The notes under the pieces were generated by a model. That model worked only from the letters and a program-made list of their open reading frames with translations, was not told the origin of the DNA and did no database searches. Both the position numbers and the translations under genes were made by a program. From the NCBI RefSeq assembly GCF_003172935.1, contig NZ_QGKS01000049.1, positions 1 to 40,321 of the forward strand: a stretch of 40,321 nt of DNA, given 5' to 3'. Below are positions 32,956-40,321 of the stretch, piece by piece; the stretch's first letter is position 1; every line of letters starts with the position of its first letter. The DNA is from Micromonospora sicca. GTDB lineage: Bacteria; Actinomycetota; Actinomycetes; Mycobacteriales; Micromonosporaceae.

Positions 32956-33434
32956 CGCTGGTCCCCCCGTCGGCGCAGCCGGCGCAGCGCGGGCCCCGGG
33001 TCCACCTGCTCCGGGTCGTTGTCCGGGCCCTCGCCGCCGAGGTCCGCGGTGGACACCTCGTTTCGCTCGGCGAGCCGGACGACCTGCCGGTCCTCCAGGT
33101 CGTCCTGCACCTCGTCGTCGCCGCTGAGATACCAGCTCCGGTACGCGACCGCGAGCAGGAACGCGGTCAGCCCGAAGGTGATCACCACGGCGGTGAGCAC
33201 CATCGCCTGGGGCAACGCGTCGCTCATCTCCCCGGTCGGCGCGGTGCCCACCACCGGGGCCACGCCGGAGCGGCCGCCGAGCAGGATCAGCAGGTTCACC
33301 CCGTTGCCGAGCAGGATGACCCCGAGCAGGATCCGGCTCAGGCTGCGCTCCAGCAGCAGGGTGACGCCGGTGGCGACCAGCACCCCGACGGCGATCACCA
33401 GCACCAGGGTGGGTCCCGCGCCGTCCGCCGTCAC
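32952..33434 (-). CDS. mnhC: Mrp cation/proton antiporter subunit C
   Basis: A 160-aa NuoK-like subunit. Three membrane helices carry the family motif LLLERSLSRILLGVILLGNGVNLLILLGG and LPQAMVLTAVVITFGLTAFLLAVAYR. An acidic, then basic hydrophilic tail of about 50 residues extends beyond the usual end. GTG 33434 overlaps the stop of the upstream mini-ORF and has AGAGGTGG at 5-nt spacing inside that mini-ORF. Its own stop overlaps the GTG of the second mini-ORF. Confidence 0.92.
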   Translation of the reverse strand: MTADGAGPTLVLVIAVGVLVATGVTLLLERSLSRILLGVILLGNGVNLLILLGGRSGVAPVVGTAPTGEMSDALPQAMVLTAVVITFGLTAFLLAVAYRSWYLSGDDEVQDDLEDRQVVRLAERNEVSTADLGGEGPDNDPEQVDPGPALRRLRRRGDQR

Positions 33435-33493
33435 CGCGCCACCTCTGTTCGCGACTGCGGGGCTCGCAGAACCGGCTCACTCCTCGCGCTCAC
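33431..33493 (-). CDS. 20-codon mini-ORF between mnhA and mnhC (copy 2)
   Basis: A 20-aa frame, VSARSEPVLRAPQSRTEVAR, starting at a GTG that overlaps the mnhA stop (GTGA) and ending in a TGA that overlaps the mnhC GTG (GTGA). The codons for RTEVAR contain the AGAGGTGG ribosome binding site of mnhC. It is the sister of the mini-ORF at 32893-32955. The identical position, length and 4-nt overlaps on both sides argue that it was duplicated as a unit with its translational-coupling function. No such peptide is a known antiporter component. Confidence 0.55.
   Translation of the reverse strand: MSARSEPVLRAPQSRTEVAR
33447..33493. repeat. 47-bp direct repeat, copy 2
   Basis: Partner of 32909-32955 (43 of 47 identical). 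Its hairpin is slightly shorter (CTGCG-AGCCC-CGCAG on the minus strand). I saw no third copy in the window. Confidence 0.85.
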
Positions 33494-36366
33494 GTCCGGT
33501 CCCCCTCCCGCTCGACCGCCAGTCCGCCCTCCGGGCCGCCGCTGGCCTCGATGTGCCGGTCCACCTCGGCGCCGAGGCTGCGCAGGATGTCCAGCACCAG
33601 CCCGACCACGATCAGGTAGACGCCGACGTCGAAGAAGAGCGACGTGACCAGGTAGCTGTGGCCGACGGCGGGCAGCCAGAGGTCGACCTTCACGCTCTCC
33701 AGCACGGATCCGCTGCGGAGCAGCCCGATCGCGCCGGTGCCCACGGAGACGGCCAGGCCGGCGCCGAGCACCGTGCCCGCCCCGACCGGCGCCGCCTCGG
33801 CCAGCTCGTTCCGGCCGCCGGCCAGGTAGCGGACCGCGAGGGCGAGGCCGGCCACCAGGCCGCCCGCGAAGCCGCCCCCCGGAGCGTTGTGCCCGGAGAA
33901 GAGCAGGAAGAGGGAGAAGAGCAGCACGGTGTGGAAGATCAGCCGGGTGACCACCTCGAAGACGATCGACCGGCGCCGCTCGCGCAGGGTGGCCCCGCCG
34001 CGCAGCCAGACCGGCCGCCGGTCGCGCCGGGGCGCGGACGGCGCGGGCCGGCGCGGCCGCGGCCCGGTGCGGGACCGCTCGAAGATCAGGCTGGCCACCC
34101 CGGTCGCGGCGACCACCAGCACGGAGATCTCGCCCATGGTGTCCCAGGCGCGGATGTCGACCAGCGCCACGTTGACCACGTTGCGGCCGTAGCCCTGGGC
34201 GACCGCCAGGTCGGGGAAGGCCAGCGAGATGGACGGCGTCCGCCGGGCGCCGGCCGCCGCCAACGCGAGGCCGGCCATCACCAGCCCGGCCGCCACCCCG
34301 ATGCCCCGCCGCAGCCAGCGGCTGCGGCGCAGCGGTCGGGCCGAGAAGCGGGCCGGCAGCCGCCGCAGCACCAGCACGAAGAGCACGATGGTGGCGGTCT
34401 CCACCAGGAACTGGGTGAGCGCCAGGTCGGGCGCGCCGTAGAGGACGAACATCATCGCGGTGCCGTAGCCGGTCACCCCCACCAGCAGCATCGCGGTGAG
34501 CCGGCGGCGGGCGCCGGCGGCGAGCACCGCGGCCACCGTGATCACCAGGCCGACCACGAGCTGGGCGGGGGTGTCCCAGAGCGCGATCCGCTCCCGCCAG
34601 GGGCGGGCGGTCAGCAACGCCGCGCCCGGCACCAGCACCAGCGCGAACAGGATCGCGCCCAGGTACTGCGGCAGCGAGCCGCGCTGGGTGGCGCTGGTGA
34701 CCTCGATCGCGACCCGGTCGAAGGCGTGGGTCACCCACTCGTAGCCCTGGTTGCCGCGCACCGGGAAGCGGAGCCGGGCCAGCACGGGGGCGAGCGGGCC
34801 GCGGACCAGGTGCAGCGCGAAGCCGGCGGCGACCGCGACCGCGGCGAGCCCCAGCGCCAGGTTCGGCCCGGGCCAGAGCGCGAGGTGGGCCTCCCCCGGG
34901 CCGAAGAGCTCGGCGTACGGGTGGAGCAGCCCACCCAGCCAGCCGGCGGCGGGACCGAAGGCCAGCCCGGCGGCGGCGAGCAGGGCCGGCGGCGCCAGCA
35001 TCGCGGCCGGGGCGGCGGCCAGTTCGCTGGCCGGGGTGCCGGGGCGGCGGGCGAAGGCGCCCCAGAGGAACCGGATGCTGTACGCGACGGTGAGGGCGGT
35101 GCCGGCGACCAGCACGGCGAGCACGAGCGGCCGGTCGGTGAAGGCCGCGAGGACGGCCTCCTTCGCGACGAAGCCGAACAGCGGCGGCAGCCCGGCCATC
35201 GACGCGGCGGCGAGCCCGGCGACCACCGCGAGCAGCGGCGCGGTACGCCCGACCCCGGAGAGCTCCCGCAGGTCACGGGTGCCGGCGCAGTGGTCGAGGA
35301 GGCCGACGACGAGGAACAGGGCCGCCTTGAACAGCGCGTGTGCCAGCAGCATCGCGGCACCGGCCAGCGCGGCCTTCGGGGTGCCCGCGCCGATCACCAC
35401 GGTCAGCAGGCCGAGCTGGCTGACCGTCCCGTACGCCAGCAGCAGCTTCAGGTCGGTCTGCCGCAGCGCCGCCCAGCCCCCCGCGACCAGAGTGACCAGC
35501 CCGGCGACCACGGTGACCGGCCGCCACGGGCCGGCGAGCGCGAGCACCGGGGCGAGCAGGCCGAGCAGGTAGACCCCCGCCTTCACCATCGCCGCCGCGT
35601 GCAGGTACGCGCTGACCGGCGTGGGCGCGGCCATCGCCACCGGCAGCCAGGAACTGAACGGCACGACGGCGGACTTGGCCAGCGCCCCGGCCAGGATCAG
35701 CAGCACCGCCACGGCGAGGTACCGGCCACCGGGCAGCGGCGCGGCGGCGATCGCCGACCACCGGTAGCCGCCGGCGTGCCGGCCGAGCAGGAGGAAGCCG
35801 ACCAGCATGGCCAGCCCGCCGAGGGTGGTCACGGTCAGCGCCTGGGCGGCGGCCCAGCGGCTGGACCGCCGTTCGGTGCTGTGCCCGATCAGCAGGTAGG
35901 AGAAGACCGTGGTCAGCTCCCAGAAGACGTAGAGCAGCAGCAGGTCGTCGGCGACCACCAGGCCGAGCATCGCCCCGGCGAAGGCGACCAGCACGGCCGC
36001 GAACCGGGCCAGCCCCACCGAGCCGGGTTGGAAGTAGCGGGCGGAGTAGACCAGCACCAGCGCGCCGACGCCGCCGACCAGCAGCACCATCAGCCAGGAC
36101 AGGGTGGTGACCCGCAGCGCGAGGTCGAGCCGGAGCTGGCCGATCCACGGGTACGTCTCGACGACCGCGCCGCCGTGGCGGACCGCCGGGGTGTGCGCGA
36201 TGGCCCAGCCGAACGCGGCGGCCGGCGCGAGGGCCAGCGGGTAGCAGGCGCGAGGACCCCACCAGCGGACCAGCAGCGGCGCGAGCAGGGCCGCCACCAG
36301 GTGCAGGATCAGCAGTACGAGCAACCGTGCTCCAGGTCGAGTGGGACCGCGGGCCGGGACGGGCAC
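33490..36366 (-). CDS. mnhA: Mrp cation/proton antiporter subunit A (MnhA-MnhB fusion)
   Basis: A 958-aa polytopic protein. Residues 1-600 are the NuoL-like antiporter unit (LLYVFWELTTVFSYLLIGHS, KSAVVPFSSWLPVAMAAPTPVSAYLHAAAMVKAGVYLL, LLLAYGTVSQLGLLTV, LAHALFKAALFLVVGLLDH). A MbhD/MbhE-like region follows, and the last 150 residues form an MnhB domain (EVVTRLIFHTVLLFSLFLLFSGHNAPGGGFAGGLVAGL), so no separate mnhB is needed, as is common in actinobacteria. It should exchange Na+ or K+ for protons across the membrane. The start is uncertain: GTG 36366 gives the longest form, while TTG 36324 has GGAG at 5-nt spacing. Confidence 0.93.
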   Translation of the reverse strand: MPVPARGPTRPGARLLVLLILHLVAALLAPLLVRWWGPRACYPLALAPAAAFGWAIAHTPAVRHGGAVVETYPWIGQLRLDLALRVTTLSWLMVLLVGGVGALVLVYSARYFQPGSVGLARFAAVLVAFAGAMLGLVVADDLLLLYVFWELTTVFSYLLIGHSTERRSSRWAAAQALTVTTLGGLAMLVGFLLLGRHAGGYRWSAIAAAPLPGGRYLAVAVLLILAGALAKSAVVPFSSWLPVAMAAPTPVSAYLHAAAMVKAGVYLLGLLAPVLALAGPWRPVTVVAGLVTLVAGGWAALRQTDLKLLLAYGTVSQLGLLTVVIGAGTPKAALAGAAMLLAHALFKAALFLVVGLLDHCAGTRDLRELSGVGRTAPLLAVVAGLAAASMAGLPPLFGFVAKEAVLAAFTDRPLVLAVLVAGTALTVAYSIRFLWGAFARRPGTPASELAAAPAAMLAPPALLAAAGLAFGPAAGWLGGLLHPYAELFGPGEAHLALWPGPNLALGLAAVAVAAGFALHLVRGPLAPVLARLRFPVRGNQGYEWVTHAFDRVAIEVTSATQRGSLPQYLGAILFALVLVPGAALLTARPWRERIALWDTPAQLVVGLVITVAAVLAAGARRRLTAMLLVGVTGYGTAMMFVLYGAPDLALTQFLVETATIVLFVLVLRRLPARFSARPLRRSRWLRRGIGVAAGLVMAGLALAAAGARRTPSISLAFPDLAVAQGYGRNVVNVALVDIRAWDTMGEISVLVVAATGVASLIFERSRTGPRPRRPAPSAPRRDRRPVWLRGGATLRERRRSIVFEVVTRLIFHTVLLFSLFLLFSGHNAPGGGFAGGLVAGLALAVRYLAGGRNELAEAAPVGAGTVLGAGLAVSVGTGAIGLLRSGSVLESVKVDLWLPAVGHSYLVTSLFFDVGVYLIVVGLVLDILRSLGAEVDRHIEASGGPEGGLAVEREGDRT

Positions 36367-36442
36367 GCTCCGGCCACGACCGATCAGACGTCAGATCGCC
36401 GGCCCAGGGGCGGGTTTGCGGAAAACGGTCCGACCCGTGGGG

Positions 36443-36829
36443 TCAGCGGAGCGCGCTGTCGCCGGCGGAGAGCGCCGGTGCGCGGGAGGGCCGTTCCCGG
36501 CGGGTCTCCACCAGCAGGTCGGGGCGGCCGAGCTGACGCACGGCCTTGTTGACCACCCGCTGGGCGGCGGCGAGGGAGCGCACCGAGAGCAGCCGGCCGC
36601 GGCTCTCCCGGCGGAGGACGAAGTAGTGCACCGCGGCGCGGACCAACCCCCGGTCGGCGGCGCTGGAGTGTGCGGTGGCGATGACCAGCTCGCGCAGGCA
36701 GCGGGCGAGCTGCTCGGCGAGCTCCAGCTCGGGGCCCTGCAGGCCGGTGCGGAGCGTGGCGAGATGGCTGTCGACCTTGCGGATGAGCACATCGGTCCCG
36801 GGCCCGGAGCCTCGCTCCTCGACGGTCAT
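36443..36829 (-). CDS. Hypothetical protein upstream of the Mrp operon
   Basis: A 128-aa soluble, mostly helical, basic protein that I do not recognise (LRTGLQGPELELAEQLARCLRELVIATAHSS, AAVHYFVLRRESRGRLLSVRSLAAAQRVVNKAVRQLG). ATG 36829 has GGAGGG at 7-nt spacing. It lies 76 bp upstream of mnhA on the same strand, so it may share a transcript with the antiporter genes, although a separate promoter in the gap is possible. No membrane segment or enzymatic motif. Confidence 0.72.
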   Translation of the reverse strand: MTVEERGSGPGTDVLIRKVDSHLATLRTGLQGPELELAEQLARCLRELVIATAHSSAADRGLVRAAVHYFVLRRESRGRLLSVRSLAAAQRVVNKAVRQLGRPDLLVETRRERPSRAPALSAGDSALR

Positions 36830-36839
36830 CCAAAGCCCT

Positions 36840-36920
36840 CCACCCGACGCTGCGTTGCGAGTGAAGTTACTTTATGTTGCGCGGCACAAGCAAGCAGTTA
36901 GTTAAGACTTAACGCGTTCA
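36840..36920. promoter_or_regulatory. AT-rich divergent promoter region with palindromes
   Basis: This is the most AT-rich stretch in the right half of the window and lies between the minus-strand 128-aa gene and the plus-strand lhr gene. A perfect palindrome GTTAAG-A-CTTAAC (36901-36913) overlaps AACGCGTT (36911-36918). TAAAGT on the minus strand (near 36870) is a possible -10 for the 128-aa gene. On the plus strand TTGCGC, 16 bp, TAGTTA is a possible promoter for lhr. The palindrome would then overlap the lhr start site and may be an operator. Confidence 0.45.
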
Positions 36921-37010
36921 ACGTCGCATCCGTCGCGTAAGCGCCCGGAGCCGGACAGAACCCGCGTCCGGCACGGGCGGGTTGTCGTACCGGCGGGGCA
37001 GGATGGGAGG

Positions 37011-40000
37011 GTGGCGAATGAGGTGACCGGCGGGGACGCGGTGCTGGCGGGTTTCGGCGCGGCGACCCGGGAGTGGTTCACCGCGGCGTTCGCGGCGCCC
37101 ACCGCCGCCCAGGCCGGCGCCTGGCGTTCGGTGGCCGCCGGGCACAACGCGCTGGTCGTCGCCCCCACCGGCTCCGGCAAGACCCTTGCCGCGTTCCTCT
37201 GGTCGCTCGACCGGCTGGCCAAGGAGACCCCGCCCGCCGAGGCCCGGCAGCGCTGCCGGGTGCTCTACGTCAGCCCGTTGAAGGCGCTCGCCGTCGACGT
37301 GGAGCGGAACCTGCGCGCCCCGCTCGCCGGGATCCGGCAGGCCGCCACCCGGCTCGGCGTCGCCCCGCCGGACATCACCGTCGGGATGCGCACCGGCGAC
37401 ACCCCGGCCGACGAGCGGCGCGCCTTCGCCCGCACCCCGCCGGACATCCTCATCACCACCCCCGAGTCGCTCTTCCTGCTGCTCACCTCCGCCGCCCGCG
37501 ACTCGCTGCGCGGGATCGAGACGGTGATCGTCGACGAGGTGCACGCGGTGGCCGGCACGAAGCGCGGCGCCCACCTGGCCCTGTCCCTGGAACGCCTCGA
37601 CGAGCTGCTGGCGACGCCCGCGCAGCGGATCGGCCTCTCCGCCACCGTCCGGCCGATCGACGTCTGCGCCCGCTTCCTCGGCGGGGCCCGCCCGGTGGAC
37701 GTGGTGCAGCCGCGCAGCAGCAAGACCATCGAGGTCAGCGTCCAGGTCCCGGTGGAGGACATGACCCGCCTCGACGAGCAGGAGCAGCCGCCGGACGACC
37801 TGGGCGGCCCCGGCGGCCCGCGCCGGCCGTCGATCTGGCCGGCCGTGGAGGAGCGGGTCTTCTCGCTGATCCGGGCGCACCGCTCGACCATCGTCTTCAC
37901 CAACTCGCGGCGCAGCGCCGAACGGCTCTGCGCCCGGCTCAACGAGCTGGCCGCGGCGGAGCTGGAGGCGGCGGCCGCCGACGGCGGCGCGCCGGTGCGG
38001 GCGCCGCGCCAGCCCGCGGAGGTGATGGCGCAGTCCGGCGCGGCGGCCGGCGCGGCCCCGGTGATCGCCCGGGCCCACCACGGCAGCGTCTCGCGAGAGG
38101 AGCGCAAGCACATCGAGGAGGCGCTCAAGTCCGGCCAGCTCCCGGCCGTGGTCGCCACCTCCAGCCTGGAGCTCGGCATCGACATGGGCGCGGTCGACCT
38201 GGTGGTGCAGATCGAGGCGCCGCCGAGCGTCGCCGCCGGCCTGCAACGGGTCGGCCGGGCCGGGCACCAGGTCGGCGCGGTCTCCCGCGGCGTGGTCTTT
38301 CCGAAGCACCGCGGCGACCTGCTCTCCTGCACGGTGGTCGCCGAGCGGATGGCCGAGGGCGCCATCGAGGAGCTGCACTACCCGCGCAATCCCCTCGACG
38401 TGCTGGCCCAGCAGATCGTGGCGATGGTGGCGCTCGAACCGTGGCGGCTGGGTGACCTCGCCGTGCTGGTCCGCCGGGCCGCGCCCTTCGCCGAGCTGCC
38501 CGACTCCGCCCTGCACGCGGTGCTCGACATGCTCTCCGGGCGGTACCCGTCGACCGCCTTCGCCGAGCTGCGGCCCCGGCTGGTCTGGGACCGGGCCACC
38601 GACGTGCTCACCGGCCGCCCCGGCGCGCAGCGGCTCGCGGTGACCAGCGGGGGCACCATCCCCGACCGGGGTCTCTTCGGGGTCTTCCTGGCCGGGGCGG
38701 AACGCGCCGCCCGGGTCGGCGAGCTGGACGAGGAGATGGTCTACGAGTCCCGGGTGGGCGACGTCTTCCTGCTCGGCTCCTCGTCGTGGCGGATCGAGGA
38801 GATCACCCCCGACCGGGTGCTGGTCTCCCCCGCCCCCGGCCAGGCCGCCCGGATGCCGTTCTGGAAGGGCGACCAGCTCGGCCGCCCGGTCGAGCTGGGC
38901 CGGGCCATCGGCGCCCGGGTCCGCGCCCTGCTCCGGCAGGACGACCAGACCGCGACGGCGGCGTTGCGCGCCGGCGGGCTGGACGACTGGGCCGCCGGCA
39001 ACCTGATGGCGTACCTGCGGGAGCAGAAGGTGGCCACCCGCTCCCTGCCGGACGACCGGACGGTGGTCGTCGAACGGTTCCGCGACGAGCTGGGCGACTG
39101 GCGGCTGGCCGTGCACTCGGTGCTCGGCGCCCGGGTCAACGGCCCATGGGCCCTGGCGATCGGCCGCCGGCTCGCCGAGCGGTACGGCGTGGACGCCCAG
39201 GTGATGCCCTCCGACGACGGCATCGTGGTCCGGCTGCCCGACACCGCCGACGAGCCGCCCGGCGCCGACGTGGTGGTCTTCGACCCCGACGAGATCGCCC
39301 AGCTCGTCGAGGAGTCCGTCGGCACCTCGGCGCTCTTCGCCGCCCGGTTCCGCGAGTGCGCGGCCCGGTCGTTGCTGCTGCCCCGCCGCGACCCGCGCCG
39401 CCGCCAGCCGCTCTGGCAGCAGCGCCAGCGGGCCGCCCAGCTCCTCGACGTCGCCCGCGAGTACGCCGACTTCCCGGTCACCCTGGAGGCCGCCCGCGAG
39501 TGCCTCCAGGACGTCTTCGACCAGCCGGCCCTGGCCGAGCTGATGCGCGACCTGACCGCCCGCAAGGTGCGGCTGGTCGAGGTGGAGTCCGAGCGGCCCT
39601 CGCCGTTCGCCCGCTCGCTGCTCTTCGGCTACGTCGGGGCGTTCCTCTACGAGGGCGACGCCCCCCTCGCGGAGCGCCGGGCCGCCGCCCTGGCCCTGGA
39701 CTCGGGGCTGCTCGGCGAGCTGCTCGGCCGGGTCGACCTGCGGGAACTGCTCGACCCGACGGTGCTCGCCGAGACCGAGCGGCAGCTGCGCTGGCTGACC
39801 GAGCAGCGCCGCCCCCGCGACGCCGAGGACGTGGTCGAGCTGCTCCGGGTGGTCGGCGACCTGGGCGAGGCCGAGCTGGCCGAGCGCGGCGCGCCGGTCG
39901 AGTGGCTGACCGAGCTGGAGTCCGCCCGCCGGGTGCTGCGGGTCCGCATCGCCGGGGAGGAACGCTGGGTGGGCGTCGAGGACGCCGCCCGGCTGCGCGA

Positions 40001-40321
40001 CGCGCTCGGCGTGGCGCTGCCGGTCGGGGTGGCCGAGGCGTACCTCACGCCGGTGGCGGACCCGCTCGGCGACCTGGTGGCCCGGTACGCCCGCACCCAC
40101 GGCCCGTTCGCGGCGGCCACCTGCGCCGCCCGGTTCGGGCTCGGGGTGTTCGTGGTGGAGCAGGCGCTGCGCCGGCTCGCCACCACCGGTCGGGTGGTCT
40201 CCGGGGAGTTCGCCCCGGACAGCGTCGGCACCCAGTGGTGCGACGCGGAGGTGCTGCGGCTGCTGCGCCGCCGTTCGCTGGCCGCGCTGCGCCGGGAGAT
40301 CGAGCCGGTGCCGCCCCGGGC
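37011..40321 (+). CDS. lhr: ATP-dependent helicase Lhr (partial, 3' end outside window)
   Basis: Superfamily 2 large helicase; the mycobacterial Lhr-Core is a 3'-5' translocase and RNA:DNA helicase linked to DNA repair. The 1103 codons present show motif I APTGSGKTLAAF near residue 52, motif Ia YVSPLKALAVD, motif II DEVHAVAGTKRG near 175, motif III GLSATV, motif IV STIVFTNSRRSAERL, motif V ATSSLELGIDMG, and motif VI QRVGRAGHQVG. The winged-helix and long Lhr-core region follow. Family members reach about 1500 aa, so roughly a quarter is missing beyond 40321. GTG 37011 is preferred (AGGA 7 nt upstream); GTG 37023 is an alternative. No frameshift is seen. Confidence 0.94.
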   Translation, partial: MANEVTGGDAVLAGFGAATREWFTAAFAAPTAAQAGAWRSVAAGHNALVVAPTGSGKTLAAFLWSLDRLAKETPPAEARQRCRVLYVSPLKALAVDVERNLRAPLAGIRQAATRLGVAPPDITVGMRTGDTPADERRAFARTPPDILITTPESLFLLLTSAARDSLRGIETVIVDEVHAVAGTKRGAHLALSLERLDELLATPAQRIGLSATVRPIDVCARFLGGARPVDVVQPRSSKTIEVSVQVPVEDMTRLDEQEQPPDDLGGPGGPRRPSIWPAVEERVFSLIRAHRSTIVFTNSRRSAERLCARLNELAAAELEAAAADGGAPVRAPRQPAEVMAQSGAAAGAAPVIARAHHGSVSREERKHIEEALKSGQLPAVVATSSLELGIDMGAVDLVVQIEAPPSVAAGLQRVGRAGHQVGAVSRGVVFPKHRGDLLSCTVVAERMAEGAIEELHYPRNPLDVLAQQIVAMVALEPWRLGDLAVLVRRAAPFAELPDSALHAVLDMLSGRYPSTAFAELRPRLVWDRATDVLTGRPGAQRLAVTSGGTIPDRGLFGVFLAGAERAARVGELDEEMVYESRVGDVFLLGSSSWRIEEITPDRVLVSPAPGQAARMPFWKGDQLGRPVELGRAIGARVRALLRQDDQTATAALRAGGLDDWAAGNLMAYLREQKVATRSLPDDRTVVVERFRDELGDWRLAVHSVLGARVNGPWALAIGRRLAERYGVDAQVMPSDDGIVVRLPDTADEPPGADVVVFDPDEIAQLVEESVGTSALFAARFRECAARSLLLPRRDPRRRQPLWQQRQRAAQLLDVAREYADFPVTLEAARECLQDVFDQPALAELMRDLTARKVRLVEVESERPSPFARSLLFGYVGAFLYEGDAPLAERRAAALALDSGLLGELLGRVDLRELLDPTVLAETERQLRWLTEQRRPRDAEDVVELLRVVGDLGEAELAERGAPVEWLTELESARRVLRVRIAGEERWVGVEDAARLRDALGVALPVGVAEAYLTPVADPLGDLVARYARTHGPFAAATCAARFGLGVFVVEQALRRLATTGRVVSGEFAPDSVGTQWCDAEVLRLLRRRSLAALRREIEPVPPR

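Noticed and set aside
33019..36552. Plus-strand open frame of about 1180 codons opposite mnhA
   Set aside because: No stop codons because of GC bias; the minus strand encodes an unmistakable NuoL/MnhA protein.
36918..40100. Minus-strand open frame of about 1060 codons opposite lhr
   Set aside because: Low-complexity Gly/Ala/Arg/Val translation, antisense to all Lhr helicase motifs; a codon-bias artefact.

Overview
The window is a high-GC (roughly 70-75% G+C) actinobacterial chromosome segment. Gene content and order (miaA-dapF, miaB, gluABCD, rny, recX-recA, DUF3046) and the protein sequences point to the family Micromonosporaceae, most likely Micromonospora or a close relative; this taxonomic call is inference from recognised proteins, not a search. 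Codon use is uniformly GC3-rich, and I see no phage, insertion sequence, CRISPR array, rRNA or tRNA gene. It is mostly core chromosome.

Layout. 1-278: a 34-bp perfect inverted repeat and no gene. 279-2752 (-): DapF and MiaA encoded in one uninterrupted frame, then a degenerate class III extradiol-dioxygenase-like protein. 2956-4167 (+): DUF349 coiled-coil protein. 4375-7703 (-): a large polytopic M48-type metallopeptidase and a small coupled partner. 7978-9477 (-): MiaB. 9530-10293: DUF2277 protein and a convergent unknown. 10496-11485 (-): SelD. 11695-15001 (+): gluABCD glutamate-type ABC transporter. 15165-17062 (-): RNase Y preceded by a 44-codon coupled ORF and a long structured leader. 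17533-19293 (-): recA-recX with an SOS box. 19479-21033 (-): DUF3046 and an MFS transporter. 21108-23214 (-): LCAD-type acyl-CoA dehydrogenase, UdgX-type uracil-DNA glycosylase, and a 41-aa membrane peptide. 23272-26563: MocR-type regulator divergent from a PNPOx/GNAT fusion and a LysE exporter. 26575-29966 (-): Spo0M-like protein and two CNNM/CBS membrane proteins. 30128-36366 (-): complete Mrp cation/proton antiporter operon (A/B fused, C, D, E, F, G). 36443-36829 (-): unknown. 37011-40321 (+): Lhr helicase, running off the window end.

Themes. tRNA A37 modification (MiaA then MiaB act on the same base) and lysine/peptidoglycan precursor synthesis (DapF) sit together. DNA maintenance is represented by RecA, RecX, UdgX and Lhr. 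Ion homeostasis is represented by the CNNM pair and the Mrp operon.

The most unusual observations are: (1) two paralogous 20-codon mini-ORFs inserted between mnhA/mnhC and mnhC/mnhD, each joined to both neighbours by 4-nt GTGA overlaps, whose 13-residue core differs only by synonymous changes; (2) the stop-less junction between miaA and dapF; (3) a roughly 275-nt structured leader plus coupled small ORF in front of the RNase Y gene; (4) mutually exclusive base-pairing segments upstream of the CNNM cassette; (5) a palindromic operator candidate between the MocR regulator and its divergent target.
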